Assembly (NCBI GenBank): GCA_003554865.1
Contig: PWHJ01000178.1
Span: forward strand, 1 to 40,228
Length of the DNA stretch: 40,228 nucleotides
Reading direction: 5' to 3'
Origin: Bacteroidota bacterium
GTDB taxonomy: Bacteria > Bacteroidota > Bacteroidia > Bacteroidales > PUMT01
Shown here: positions 25,101 to 33,348 of the stretch, one piece after another
Layout: every line of letters begins with the position of its first letter
How positions within the stretch are numbered: position 1 is the stretch's first letter
Position numbers and translations under genes: made by a program
Notes under the pieces: model-generated
Told to the model about the DNA's origin: nothing
The model's database searches: none
Seen by the model: the letters and a program-made list of their open reading frames with translations, nothing else

Positions 25101-25405
25101 TCAGGGAGCTTGTAGCCAATCCCGATGTAGCCGGCTGGTTTGACGGGAGCCGTAAGGTTAAAACTGAAGCGGAAATACTCCTCAGCGGAGGGGGAACAAA
25201 GCGGCCCGACAGGGTGATGATTGACGGGGATGAGGCTATTGTGGCCGATTATAAGTTCGGCACCCGGAAACACTCCTCACACTTCAGTCAGGTAAGGGAT
25301 TATATGCGGCAACTCTCCCGTATGGGGTACCGGAGTGTGAAAGGTTATATCTGGTATGCCCTTCTCGGGGAAACCCATCAGGTTAAGCTGAATGGTGAGG
25401 ATTAA
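22106..25405 (+). CDS. addA: AddA-like UvrD/Rep helicase-nuclease
   Basis: A 1099-residue SF1A helicase. Walker A is ASAGSGKT near 12-19, AVTFTNKATAEMKTR is motif Ia, the Walker B DEFQDTS is at 389-395, and QSIYRWR, TIHKAKGLQFRVVLLP and YVAFTRAQEELHLF are motifs III to VI. The C-terminal RecB-type nuclease is visible as DRVMIDGDEAIVADYKFG with Asp1048 and Lys1050. It should process double-strand DNA ends together with the AddB-like protein encoded two genes downstream, generating 3' tails for RecA. The start may be 22106 or 22115. Protein divergence from Bacillus AddA is large, as is usual in Bacteroidota. Confidence 0.88.
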   Translation: MPFMSNLIIYKASAGSGKTFKLTEEFLKLALTGDFRRILAVTFTNKATAEMKTRIVEQLSLLSSGGESPYLSALVKETGTGEAKVREKAREVLNDILQGFSRFSVGTIDSFFQRIIRAFAREISLESGFELEVDNMPVLERAIDRMFLEATENRELLGWLIDFAGAKMSEGASWNFQNDVKNLGHCIFSENYQQFSGRLADKLSDRKFMDSYRESLFAIKSGFEKKMKEKGDRALGIIEIKGLAVADFLYGRNGVAGYFVNLSKGKKYAPHSRALAALDEPENWHSKSSSLKAEITGAFNDGLNDCLREAVETYRQEYPSYVTAHLVLNYIYTLGIMTDLASHARDYASENNVFLLSDVPSLLSGIIGGNDSPFVYEKTGSFYKHFMIDEFQDTSRVQWNNFSPLILNSLSEEKRNVLVGDVKQSIYRWRNGDWKILAREVQQQFSPFSPRIEPLKVNRRSCPNIVEFNNRFFGIASSLMENQFMSECEGAHLSADFASQTGEMITGAYTGHEQHMSEDCGGKQGCVSVQFVDAPRGSSWRERVNSGLPELIERLIAKGYHLKDIAVLVRNNSDGREVASTLLEWGAGCEKPDISGRDSSKTEGERKRLDFISDEFLLLNESVSVRFLTAVLSYLDNPSDSVSKALMVNEYYRYIREADDSLDLHRLFSSASSGSTDEWEAFLPSGFTRERQRLRQMPLYELTEELISLFGLDQLQGEIPYLTAFQDAVLRFSSREAAGIHSFLRWWEENGHKESVSGSDSQDAVRIMTIHKAKGLQFRVVLLPYCDWYTDHNPNHENIVWCRPAGEPFNRLELVPVRYKKEMASSLFAGEYFAEKMQVYVDNLNLLYVAFTRAQEELHLFAPSPSREKIKKEGIKKVPDLILRTTEDSGDMKREDPPKGFTVGAFSEAGEREAEKTEDELMLSSYPSASYHGKLRLRLAGEGFFKGEGEKRESVNTGKIMHEAFRHIETAADIDRAVNRLYIDGLINLARSKELPRKIRELVANPDVAGWFDGSRKVKTEAEILLSGGGTKRPDRVMIDGDEAIVADYKFGTRKHSSHFSQVRDYMRQLSRMGYRSVKGYIWYALLGETHQVKLNGED

Positions 25406-25417
25406 AAACAGAGGTTT

Positions 25418-26395
25418 ATGAGTGAGCAAAAGATGGATAATGGTAAAATGATTTTCCCGTGGGGCACATCACGCAGGTTTAATGCCTACCCTGATCACCT
25501 TCGGGGCATTTTTGGCAGCAGGGTTCAGAAGGTGAGCGTAAATGCAGGGTTTACATGTCCGAACCGCGATGGCACCGTGGGCTACGGGGGGTGCGCCTAC
25601 TGCAACAACCTTGCTTTTGTTCCCTCTTACTGCAAAGAAACTCTCCCTGTCAAAGAGCAGATAGAGAAAGGGATCGGTTTCCACCGCAGAAGATACAGGC
25701 GGGCTCACAAATATATTGCATATTTTCAGTCATATACGAACACCTATTCCGGGGTGGGGAGCTTAAAAAAGCTTTACAGCGAAGCTTTGTCGGTTCCCGG
25801 GGTGGTCGGACTGGCCATCGGCACACGCCCGGATTGCATTGATGAGGGGATACTGGATTATTTGCAGGAGCTTTCCGGGAAATATTATATAATTGTTGAA
25901 TACGGCTTTGAGTCGTGCTATGATCACACTCTTGAGAGGATCAACCGTGGCCATGGTTTTGCCGCATCCCGGGAGGCGGTTATAAAAACCCGGGAACGGG
26001 GAATAAGAACGGGTGCGCATATTATATTCGGACTTCCCGGTGAAACAGAGAAGGATATGATAAGGCAGGCAACAATACTTTCAGAGCTTCCGCTTGATAC
26101 TGTAAAGTTCCGCCAGCTTCAGATAGTCAAAGGCACACCCATGGCCCGGGAATATTTTGAAGACCCCTCAAAGTTCCGGCTTTTCAGGCTTGAGGAGTAT
26201 CTCGATTTTATGGTGAGTTTCATAGAATTGCTCAACCCTTCATTTGTGGTCGAGAGGATCGCGGGGGAAGTTCCTCCCCGCTACCTGGCCGTTCCGTTAA
26301 GATGGGGAGTGAGGAATGAAACGATAGTTGATATGTTCGAAAAAAAGCTTAAAGAGGCAGGCACGTGGCAGGGTAAAAAGTACAGCAATAATTAA
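25418..26395 (+). CDS. TIGR01212 family radical SAM protein (YhcC-like)
   Basis: A 325-residue protein. The radical SAM cluster is in GFTCPNRDGTVGYGGCAYCNN with Cys47, Cys59 and Cys62; the wide first gap is characteristic of TIGR01212/YhcC and differs from the common CxxxCxxC. FQSYTNTYSGV, GTRPDCID and GLPGETEKDM are further family motifs. Its reaction is unknown. It sits 12 nt after addA and 11 nt before addB, so all three are almost certainly one transcript and perhaps translationally coupled. A functional tie to DNA-end processing or to [4Fe-4S] supply for AddB is speculation. Confidence 0.88.
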   Translation: MSEQKMDNGKMIFPWGTSRRFNAYPDHLRGIFGSRVQKVSVNAGFTCPNRDGTVGYGGCAYCNNLAFVPSYCKETLPVKEQIEKGIGFHRRRYRRAHKYIAYFQSYTNTYSGVGSLKKLYSEALSVPGVVGLAIGTRPDCIDEGILDYLQELSGKYYIIVEYGFESCYDHTLERINRGHGFAASREAVIKTRERGIRTGAHIIFGLPGETEKDMIRQATILSELPLDTVKFRQLQIVKGTPMAREYFEDPSKFRLFRLEEYLDFMVSFIELLNPSFVVERIAGEVPPRYLAVPLRWGVRNETIVDMFEKKLKEAGTWQGKKYSNN

Positions 26396-26406
26396 AAAGA
26401 AATGAT

Positions 26407-29265
26407 ATGAACCCTTTTTTAAAAGAAGTTGCACAATATCTCTATGACAATTACGCGCAGAGGCTGGACTCTTGTGCGCTTGTTTTTCCCAACCGCCGGG
26501 CGGCGCTTTTCTTTTCCCGTCACTTGTCATCACTTATAGAAAAGCCTGTATGGTCTCCGCGAATTTACACCATCTCGGAGCTGATGGGGGAGCTTTCCGG
26601 TATGGAGCAGGCCGATCCGATATTGCTTAATTTCCGCCTTTACAGCATTTACCGGCAGGTTACGGGAAGCCGTGAGAGCTTTGATAAATTTTACGGCTGG
26701 GGAGAGGTGCTTTTGTCAGATTTTGATGAGATCGACAAATATATGGTTGATGCCGGGGCGCTTTTTAAGAATGTTGCCGGACTGAAGGAGATAGACAATG
26801 TTTTTGATTTTCTCAGTGAAAACCAGCGTGATATAATAAAAAACTTCTGGAAAAACTTTGCCGGTGAATACTCTCAGGAACAGAGAGAATTTTTGTACAT
26901 CTGGGAGGCGCTTTCCGGTATATATGAAAAGTTTACCGAAAGTCTGGCTTCTTCGAATATTGCCTATGAGGGAATGATGTACAGAAAGGTTGCCGGCGGA
27001 ATAAAAAAGAGGGAGGAGCCAAAGCTTGAATATGAGAGGTATTTTATTGCCGGCTTCAATGCTTTGACCCCCTGCGAAAAAGAGCTTTTTAAATATTTGC
27101 AGAAAAGGGGAAAAGCCGCCTTTTTCTGGGATTATGACCGGTATTATACATCCGGGGGAGATCACCGTGCGGGTCTTTTTATGCGCCAAAACCTGAAGGA
27201 TTTCCCCCCGGCGGATTTCAGCCATGACCCTGAAAAAATGGCTAAAAGCAATCCGAAGGTGACCGTTGTTTCCGCCCCCGGCAACACTGCCCAGGCTAAA
27301 CTGACCGGGCTGCTGCCCGGGCTTTTCGGGACCGAAGAGGAGCTTCAGACTGCCGTGGTTTTGCCCGACGAGGAGCTTCTGGTTCCCCTTCTTTCATCTC
27401 TTCCCCAAAAAGTCGGGGAAATAAATGTGACAATGGGGTACCCCCTTAAGGATACTGCCGTTTTCAGCTTTATTATGCACCTGCTTTCACTTTCCAAAAA
27501 TTCCCGGGTAAGGGAAAACAAAACGGAGTTTTACCACAGGGACGTTCTCTCTTTACTGAATCATCCCTGTTTTCGCAGGCACGGCGCAGAGCGGGTAAGG
27601 GAAAAAACCGACAGGATAGTCAGGGAGAATATGATTTATGTTGAGCAAAAGGAGCTGGCTGAACCCGGACTGCCGGAGATGGTTTTCCAAAGTACCTCCG
27701 GTGTGGGTGAATATATTGACCGGCTGCTCAATATTTTGGTTTTTCTCTCGGAAGGGGAGACCGGGGAGAATGAAGAGGAAGATTCCGGAGGGATCCCCGG
27801 CAACGAGATCATTTACCGTTTATATACCGGTGTCAACAGACTGGGAGAGGTGCTGAAGACGGCCGGGATGGAAATTGGTTTTCCCACTTTTGTTAAATTA
27901 CTTAAAAAAGTGCTTTTCTCAATGCGCATCCCGTTTTACGGCGAGCCTCTTAAAGGTGTTCAGGTTATGGGGGTGCTGGAGACCCGCACACTTGATTTCC
28001 GGCATCTAATCTGGCTTTCAATGAACGAGGGAGTTTTTCCTGCAAGATCGCAGTCCTCTTCCTTTATTCCCTATAATTTGCGTAAGGCTTTTGGGTTGCC
28101 CCTTGACGAGGATTACGATGCGGTTTATGCCTATTATTTTTACCGGTTACTCCACAGTGCCGAAAAGGTTACCCTTGTTTATAATTCAAGGGGCGATGGA
28201 CTCTTTACGGGGGAAAAGAGCAGGTTCATCCACCAGCTGAAGCACAATGACCGCTTCAGTGTGGAGGAAAAGGATCTTGCCGTCAGGGTACATCCTGTAA
28301 CATCAAAACCTGTGGTTATTGAAAAAAGCGATGATATACTCCGACGTCTCCAGGGCTATACATCTAACGCCGCGCGTCCGCATTCCCTTTCCCCCAGCTC
28401 TGTAAATACTTACATTGATTGCTCCCTGAAGTTTTATTTCCGGTATGTTGCCGGATTGCCCGAGACTGAAAAAGTCGAGGGGGAGGTTGACCCGGCGCTT
28501 TTCGGCAGTTTGCTTCATGATGCGGCATACAGGCTGTATGAGCCCTTTAAGGGGAAGGTGGTTGAAGGCTCCCGTCTTGAGGAAATTGAAAAAGACGATA
28601 AGCTTTTGAGCGATACAGTGCGCTATGCTTTTTCAAAAGTGTTTTTCGGTGAAAGGGAATCCAAACCGGAGCCGGAGGGGAGGAATCTTGTAATTTCGCA
28701 GGTTTTGCAGAAATACCTCAGGCAGCTGCTTAGGCGTGACAGGGAGCTTGCTCCTTTTACTGTTGTGGGACTTGAGCAGTATTGTACAATGTATCTTGAT
28801 GCCGGTCAGGGTACCGGCAAGGTTAAGCTGGGAGGGGTGATAGACCGTGTTGACAGGGTGAACGGGGTTGCAAGGGTGGCCGATTACAAAACCGGGGGTG
28901 ATGATACAGGCTTTAAAGATATTGACTCCCTTTTTGAAGAGGGGGATCCCCGCAGGAACAAAAGTGTTTTTCAGCTTTTTTTGTACTCGCTTATTTACGG
29001 GTCTTCGCTTGACGGGGATTACAGGATTTCACCGGCTCTTTACAGGGTAAAAAAGCTTTTCGGCAACGATCCCTTTACCGTGGCAGAAAAAACCGGAAGA
29101 TCCGCCAGAAAGGAAGTTACTGATTTTTCGCTTTATGCAGGGGATTTTGAAAAAAGGCTAAAGGAGACCCTTTCCGCCTTGTTTGATCCTGCCAAACCCT
29201 TTGAGCAGGCGGCTGACACTCAAATATGCTCTTTTTGCCCCTACACAGGCATCTGCCACAGGTAA
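26407..29265 (+). CDS. addB: AddB-like PD-(D/E)XK nuclease with iron-sulfur cluster
   Basis: A 952-residue protein. The N-terminal region CALVFPNRRAALFFSRHL resembles the inactivated helicase start of AddB; no intact Walker A is seen. The middle keeps degenerate helicase motifs (GVQVMGVLETRTLDFRHLIWLSMNEGVFP). The C-terminal nuclease has GGVIDRVDRV (Asp813) and VADYKTG (Asp826, Lys828). Cys672 (YIDCSLKFYF) plus Cys941, Cys944 and Cys950 (CSFCPYTGIC) form the AddB-type four-cysteine iron-sulfur site that encloses the nuclease domain. With AddA it should cut and resect double-strand breaks. It is the last gene of the three-gene operon. Confidence 0.86.
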   Translation: MNPFLKEVAQYLYDNYAQRLDSCALVFPNRRAALFFSRHLSSLIEKPVWSPRIYTISELMGELSGMEQADPILLNFRLYSIYRQVTGSRESFDKFYGWGEVLLSDFDEIDKYMVDAGALFKNVAGLKEIDNVFDFLSENQRDIIKNFWKNFAGEYSQEQREFLYIWEALSGIYEKFTESLASSNIAYEGMMYRKVAGGIKKREEPKLEYERYFIAGFNALTPCEKELFKYLQKRGKAAFFWDYDRYYTSGGDHRAGLFMRQNLKDFPPADFSHDPEKMAKSNPKVTVVSAPGNTAQAKLTGLLPGLFGTEEELQTAVVLPDEELLVPLLSSLPQKVGEINVTMGYPLKDTAVFSFIMHLLSLSKNSRVRENKTEFYHRDVLSLLNHPCFRRHGAERVREKTDRIVRENMIYVEQKELAEPGLPEMVFQSTSGVGEYIDRLLNILVFLSEGETGENEEEDSGGIPGNEIIYRLYTGVNRLGEVLKTAGMEIGFPTFVKLLKKVLFSMRIPFYGEPLKGVQVMGVLETRTLDFRHLIWLSMNEGVFPARSQSSSFIPYNLRKAFGLPLDEDYDAVYAYYFYRLLHSAEKVTLVYNSRGDGLFTGEKSRFIHQLKHNDRFSVEEKDLAVRVHPVTSKPVVIEKSDDILRRLQGYTSNAARPHSLSPSSVNTYIDCSLKFYFRYVAGLPETEKVEGEVDPALFGSLLHDAAYRLYEPFKGKVVEGSRLEEIEKDDKLLSDTVRYAFSKVFFGERESKPEPEGRNLVISQVLQKYLRQLLRRDRELAPFTVVGLEQYCTMYLDAGQGTGKVKLGGVIDRVDRVNGVARVADYKTGGDDTGFKDIDSLFEEGDPRRNKSVFQLFLYSLIYGSSLDGDYRISPALYRVKKLFGNDPFTVAEKTGRSARKEVTDFSLYAGDFEKRLKETLSALFDPAKPFEQAADTQICSFCPYTGICHR

Positions 29266-29320
29266 AAACCCACAATTACCCTTCAATTAAAGGTTTTATA
29301 AAAAGGGAAAGTTATGGAGG

Positions 29321-29354
29321 TTTGACCGCTGGCATTTAAATTCTTTTATCTTTG
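29321..29354 (+). promoter_or_regulatory. promoter of the ADP-forming acyl-CoA synthetase gene
   Basis: TTTG (29321-29324), 22 nt, then TATCTTTG (29347-29354): both elements are exact matches to the Bacteroidetes consensus and the spacing is within the reported range. The ATG at 29387 leaves a leader of about 25 nt. Confidence 0.6.
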
Positions 29355-29386
29355 TCACAACTATTATAATTTAAAATATTCAAGCT

Positions 29387-31462
29387 ATGATAAACAGGCA
29401 GTTAACAAACCCGGAAAGCATTGTTGTGGTCGGCGGCTCCAACGATGTTCACAAGCCGGGCGGAAAAGTTTTGAAAAATATTATTGACAGCGGCTACAAA
29501 GGCCGCCTTTATGTTGCCAATCCAAAAGAGGATGAGGTCCAGGGGGTTAAAAGTTACCGTGACCTTAATGAGCTTCCCGAAGCCGATTTGGCAATAATGG
29601 CCATTGCAGCCAGGCATTGTCCGCAAACGGTTGAGTTTCTCTCACAAAATAAGAATACTCGGGCATTTATAGTTCTCTCGGCAGGCTTCAGTGAAGAAAG
29701 CGAAGAAGGGGCTAAGCTGGAGAAGCAGCTTGTCTCTGCTGTGGAGAAAGTGAACGGTTGTCTGATCGGGCCAAATTGTATAGGTGTAATAAACAGCAAT
29801 CACAGCAGTGCATTTACTACCCCTATACCCAAGCTGGATCCGAAGGGGGCCGAATTTATCTCCGGCTCAGGTGCTACGGCTGTCTTCATAATGGAGGCGG
29901 GAATACCCATGGGGCTTACATTTTCGAGTGTTTACTCGGTCGGCAACAGCGCCCAGATGGGGGTTGAGGATGTTCTAAGATATATGGACGAGAATTTTGA
30001 CCCTGAAAAAAGCTCCCGGGTGAAGCTCCTTTATATGGAAAGTGTTGAAAAACCCATGATGCTTCTAAAGCATGCCTCTTCGCTCATAAGAAAGGGGTGT
30101 AAAATAGCCGCAGTAAAGGCCGGTACCTCCGAAGCGGGCAGTCGCGCAGCATCTTCGCACACCGGGGCTCTTGCCAGTTCGGACTCGGCCGTCGATGCTC
30201 TTTTCCGTAAGGCCGGGATTGTTCGCTGCCGCAGCCGGGAGGAGTTGACTGTTGTGGCATCGGTTTTTATGCACCCCCGGCCCGAGGGGAAGAACTTTGC
30301 CGTTATAACCCATGCAGGCGGTCCGGCGGTAATGCTGACCGATACGCTTTCCGAGGGCGGGATGAATGTGCCCCCGATTGAAGGTCCCGCGGCAGAGGAG
30401 CTACTTGAGAAGCTGCATCCCGGCTCATCTGTGGCCAATCCCGTTGATTTTCTGGCAACGGGAACGGCCGAACAACTGGGCCATATTATAGATTACTGCG
30501 ATGAGAAGTTTGACAATATTGACGCTATGGCCGTTATTTTCGGGAGCCCGGGACTTTTCAGCGTTTACGAGGTGTACGATGTGCTGGATGAGAAGATGAA
30601 AAAATGCAGGAAGCCGATTTACCCCGTTCTCCCTTCGATTATTAACGCCAGGGATGAAATTAACCATTTTTTGTCTAAAGGGCGGATCAACTTTCCCGAT
30701 GAAGTGGCACTTGGAAGAGCACTCACGCTTGTGAGCGCAACACCAGCTCCCGCTCCTGGAAAAGTGGAGCTGCCGCCGGTTGACAAAATGGCTGTTAGAA
30801 AGGTTATTGATGCCTCCCCGGATGGTTATCTTTACCCATGTTCAGTAGGAGAGCTTCTTGATGCGGCAGGTATTGAGAGGGCAGGTGAGGCGGTTGTCTC
30901 CGATCGCGAAACTGCAGCCGTCGAGGCTGAAAAACTTGGTTTTCCTGTTGTAATGAAGGCTGTGGGACCGGTTCATAAATCTGATGTGGGAGGTGTTGTA
31001 CTTGATGTCAAAAACAAGGAACAGGTGGAGAAAGAGTATGACCATATGATGGAGATACCCGGCACCACGGATGTTTTGATTCAGCCTATGCTGAAAGGGG
31101 TTGAGCTTTTTGCCGGCGTTAAATATGAGCCGGGTTTTGGCCATATGATACTTTGCGGTCTCGGAGGTATTTTCATTGAGGTCCTCCGGGATGTAAGCAC
31201 CGCTATTTCCCCGGTCTCCCATACTGAAGCAGCCTCTATGATAAAAGGGCTTAACGGTTACGGTATAATAAAGGGTGAAAGGGGACAGGATGCTGTTAGC
31301 GAGGAATGTTTTGCAGATATAATTGCAAGGCTTTCGGCTCTTGTGACAGTTGCACCCGAAATTTATGAAATGGATCTGAACCCCCTTATGGGTGGCAAAG
31401 ACCGTGTTGCCGCTGTGGATACACGCATCAGGGTGGAAAAAAAGAATACAAAAACCGGCTAA
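29387..31462 (+). CDS. ADP-forming acetate/acyl-CoA synthetase (fused alpha-beta)
   Basis: A 691-residue protein. An N-terminal CoA-binding Rossmann domain (SIVVVGGSNDVHKPGGKVLKN, 11-31) is followed by two succinyl-CoA synthetase-like domains with the phosphorylated His258 in SSHTGALASSDS, then an ATP-grasp domain (about 490-680) with GFPVVMKAVGPVHKSDVGG and MDLNPLM. This is the fused form of the AcdA/AcdB acetyl-CoA synthetase. It normally converts acyl-CoA, ADP and phosphate to acid, CoA and ATP, an energy-conserving step in fermentation of sugars, amino or aryl acids. It stands alone behind a near-consensus promoter and converges with cysK over 52 nt. Confidence 0.9.
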   Translation: MINRQLTNPESIVVVGGSNDVHKPGGKVLKNIIDSGYKGRLYVANPKEDEVQGVKSYRDLNELPEADLAIMAIAARHCPQTVEFLSQNKNTRAFIVLSAGFSEESEEGAKLEKQLVSAVEKVNGCLIGPNCIGVINSNHSSAFTTPIPKLDPKGAEFISGSGATAVFIMEAGIPMGLTFSSVYSVGNSAQMGVEDVLRYMDENFDPEKSSRVKLLYMESVEKPMMLLKHASSLIRKGCKIAAVKAGTSEAGSRAASSHTGALASSDSAVDALFRKAGIVRCRSREELTVVASVFMHPRPEGKNFAVITHAGGPAVMLTDTLSEGGMNVPPIEGPAAEELLEKLHPGSSVANPVDFLATGTAEQLGHIIDYCDEKFDNIDAMAVIFGSPGLFSVYEVYDVLDEKMKKCRKPIYPVLPSIINARDEINHFLSKGRINFPDEVALGRALTLVSATPAPAPGKVELPPVDKMAVRKVIDASPDGYLYPCSVGELLDAAGIERAGEAVVSDRETAAVEAEKLGFPVVMKAVGPVHKSDVGGVVLDVKNKEQVEKEYDHMMEIPGTTDVLIQPMLKGVELFAGVKYEPGFGHMILCGLGGIFIEVLRDVSTAISPVSHTEAASMIKGLNGYGIIKGERGQDAVSEECFADIIARLSALVTVAPEIYEMDLNPLMGGKDRVAAVDTRIRVEKKNTKTG

Positions 31463-31514
31463 ACATGTCTTTTGCAGACAATTGAATATTTAGATGTTGC
31501 GAAAGCCTGCAAAA

Positions 31515-32426
31515 TTAGTCCCATAACCCCTCAACACTCAAATACCTTTCCCCTGTATCGTAGGCAAATGTTATCACAAGGCTTTGCAGGGGAAGGGTGC
31601 TTTCTTTCTTTTTTATGGCGGCCAGAACCGCCCCCGTTGATATGCCGGACGGTATTCCTTCTTTTCTTGCCAGCATTTGTGTCATTTCAAATGAATCCTC
31701 TTTTGATACTGTAACAATGTGGTCAGCTATTTGTATATCAAGGATACCGGGCACAAATCCGGCCCCCATACCCTGAAGGGGATGGGGTGAAGGCTTGCCG
31801 CCGCTGAGTACCGGTGAGTCGAGCGGCTCAACACCAAATATCTTCATTTGCGGAAAGTTTTTTTTCAGCTCCCCCCCGGCACCGGTTATATGTCCGCCTG
31901 TCCCGATACCCGCGAACAAATAGTCTGCCCCGCCCGGAAAATCCTCAATAATCTCCCTGGCGGTGGTTTGTGAATGAACGGAAGGGTTTGCAATGTTTTC
32001 AAACTGCATCGGCATGTAAGAGCCGGGTATGGAGCCGGCAATCTCCCGTGCCTTTTCAATGGAGGCTTTCATCCCTTTGTCGCCCGGGGTCAGCTCCGGT
32101 TCTGCACCGAATACCCTGAAAAGGGTTATACGCTCTTTTGACATTGAGTCGGGCATTACCAGGATAACCCGGTAACCTTTTACCGCCCCGGCCATTGCAA
32201 GGCCTACACCCGTATTGCCTGATGTAGGCTCGATAATTGTACCGCCGGGTCTGAGCTCACCATTTTCTTCGGCTTTCTCTATCATGGCCAGTGCGATACG
32301 GTCTTTTATGCTTGCACCGGGATTGTGTGATTCAAGCTTCAGCCATACCCGGAGGTTTGGAAAAAGGCGTTTCAACCTTACATGCGGGGTGTTTCCTATG
32401 GTTTCCAGTATGTTCTGTACCTTCAT
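31515..32426 (-). CDS. cysK: cysteine synthase (O-acetylserine sulfhydrylase)
   Basis: A 303-residue fold-type II PLP enzyme. The Schiff-base Lys41 is in NPGASIKDR, the substrate loop TSGNTG at 68-73, and the PLP phosphate loop GIGTGGHITGAG near 175-186. It makes cysteine from O-acetylserine and sulfide in the cytosol. Its start overlaps the end of cysE by 4 nt (ATGA type), so SAT and OASS are made together and may form the cysteine synthase complex. Cystathionine beta-synthase-like activity is possible in this family but less likely in this pair. Confidence 0.93.
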   Translation of the reverse strand: MKVQNILETIGNTPHVRLKRLFPNLRVWLKLESHNPGASIKDRIALAMIEKAEENGELRPGGTIIEPTSGNTGVGLAMAGAVKGYRVILVMPDSMSKERITLFRVFGAEPELTPGDKGMKASIEKAREIAGSIPGSYMPMQFENIANPSVHSQTTAREIIEDFPGGADYLFAGIGTGGHITGAGGELKKNFPQMKIFGVEPLDSPVLSGGKPSPHPLQGMGAGFVPGILDIQIADHIVTVSKEDSFEMTQMLARKEGIPSGISTGAVLAAIKKKESTLPLQSLVITFAYDTGERYLSVEGLWD

Positions 32427-33205
32427 TTTTTATTATTTTCTTTGATACTCACTTTGCTTTCGTTGTAAACTTTTGCATGGGGAGGCACACTTTTTGTCAA
32501 CCACACATTGCCCCCTATTACACTGTGGTGTCCTATCACCGTCTTTCCGCCCAGAATGGTGCTTCCTGCATATATTATCACCTTCTCCTCTATGGTGGGG
32601 TGCCTTTTGGAGGATGCGGCGCTTTTTGAGACACTCAATGCCCCGAGGGTCACTCCCTGGTAAATTTTCACCCTGTCACCTATCCATGCGGTTTCGCCTA
32701 TAACTATGCCTGTTCCGTGGTCAATAAAAAACGGGGTTCCTATCGTGGCACCCGGGTGTATATCTATGCCTGTGATTGAATGAGCATACTCGGTCATTAT
32801 CCTCGGGACCAGGGGAACACCCATTTTGAACAGCCTGTTTGCCAGGCGGTAGACAAGTATGCCGAAAAAGCCGGGGTAGGCCATTATAACTTCCTCCACT
32901 CCTTCCGATGCGGGGTCGCCTTCGGCTATAAAACGGGCGTCTGAGAGAGCATCTTTGCGAACATCATCGAGCCGGCCGATAAAGCGTTCGGCAATGACAG
33001 ACGGCGGGTCATCCAGCCGTTTTTCAAGCGGACTGAGAATACTCCCCAGCTTTTTCCGGAGCTTTTTTGTTTTTATTTTACGCGACCTTCCACAGTCTAT
33101 TACCGGAAAAAGCGCAATGGTGAGATCATCCACAAAAGATCTCACCTGTGCGATTGCCGGAAGTTTGCGGTGTTCTTGGGCTTTGGGTTTGAATAGACTT
33201 AACAT
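32423..33205 (-). CDS. cysE: serine O-acetyltransferase (EpsC type)
   Basis: A 260-residue protein. An alpha-helical N-terminal half precedes a left-handed beta-helix of hexapeptide repeats (IHPGATIGTPFFIDHGTGIVIGETAWIGD), where the histidine in DHGTGIVIGE is the catalytic base; KVIIYAGSTILGGKTVIGHHSVIGGNVWL continues the repeats. It transfers acetyl from acetyl-CoA to serine, the committed step of cysteine synthesis, and is normally feedback-inhibited by cysteine. The order is aroF, a 136-nt gap with repeats, then cysE-cysK; either the trp transcript reads through or a promoter hides in the gap. Confidence 0.92.
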   Translation of the reverse strand: MLSLFKPKAQEHRKLPAIAQVRSFVDDLTIALFPVIDCGRSRKIKTKKLRKKLGSILSPLEKRLDDPPSVIAERFIGRLDDVRKDALSDARFIAEGDPASEGVEEVIMAYPGFFGILVYRLANRLFKMGVPLVPRIMTEYAHSITGIDIHPGATIGTPFFIDHGTGIVIGETAWIGDRVKIYQGVTLGALSVSKSAASSKRHPTIEEKVIIYAGSTILGGKTVIGHHSVIGGNVWLTKSVPPHAKVYNESKVSIKENNKK

Positions 33206-33260
33206 TTTGAAATTATTTTTAATCGCTTCACGGGAATTTAATTGTTTCCGGCCGGGTTGA

Positions 33261-33348
33261 ATTACTCCCTGTTGCCGCCACCCGGTTACTTCCTGGAGGA
33301 ATTACTCCCTGTTGCCGCCACGCGGTCAGGGTCATGTTTAATTACTCC
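33261..33348 (-). repeat. 40-nt direct repeat in the aroF-cysE gap, in register with the aroF stop
   Basis: On the plus strand ATTACTCCCTGTTGCCGCCAC begins at 33261 and again at 33301, exactly 40 nt apart, and 26 of the first 27 bases of the units agree. A further 40 nt on, at 33341, the end of aroF begins with ATTACTCC (the last codons and stop on the minus strand). The unit contains TGGCGGCA on the minus strand, also found near 8474. Confidence 0.75.

Noticed and set aside
31463-31514. Terminator between the acyl-CoA synthetase and cysK genes
   Set aside because: Only a 5-bp TGTCT/AGACA hairpin without a T-run is visible in 52 nt, too weak to call.
33228-33335. 35-codon minus-strand frame between aroF and cysE
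   Set aside because: It runs through the 40-nt repeats, and because 40 is not a multiple of three the two copies are read in different frames. No ribosome site is seen.
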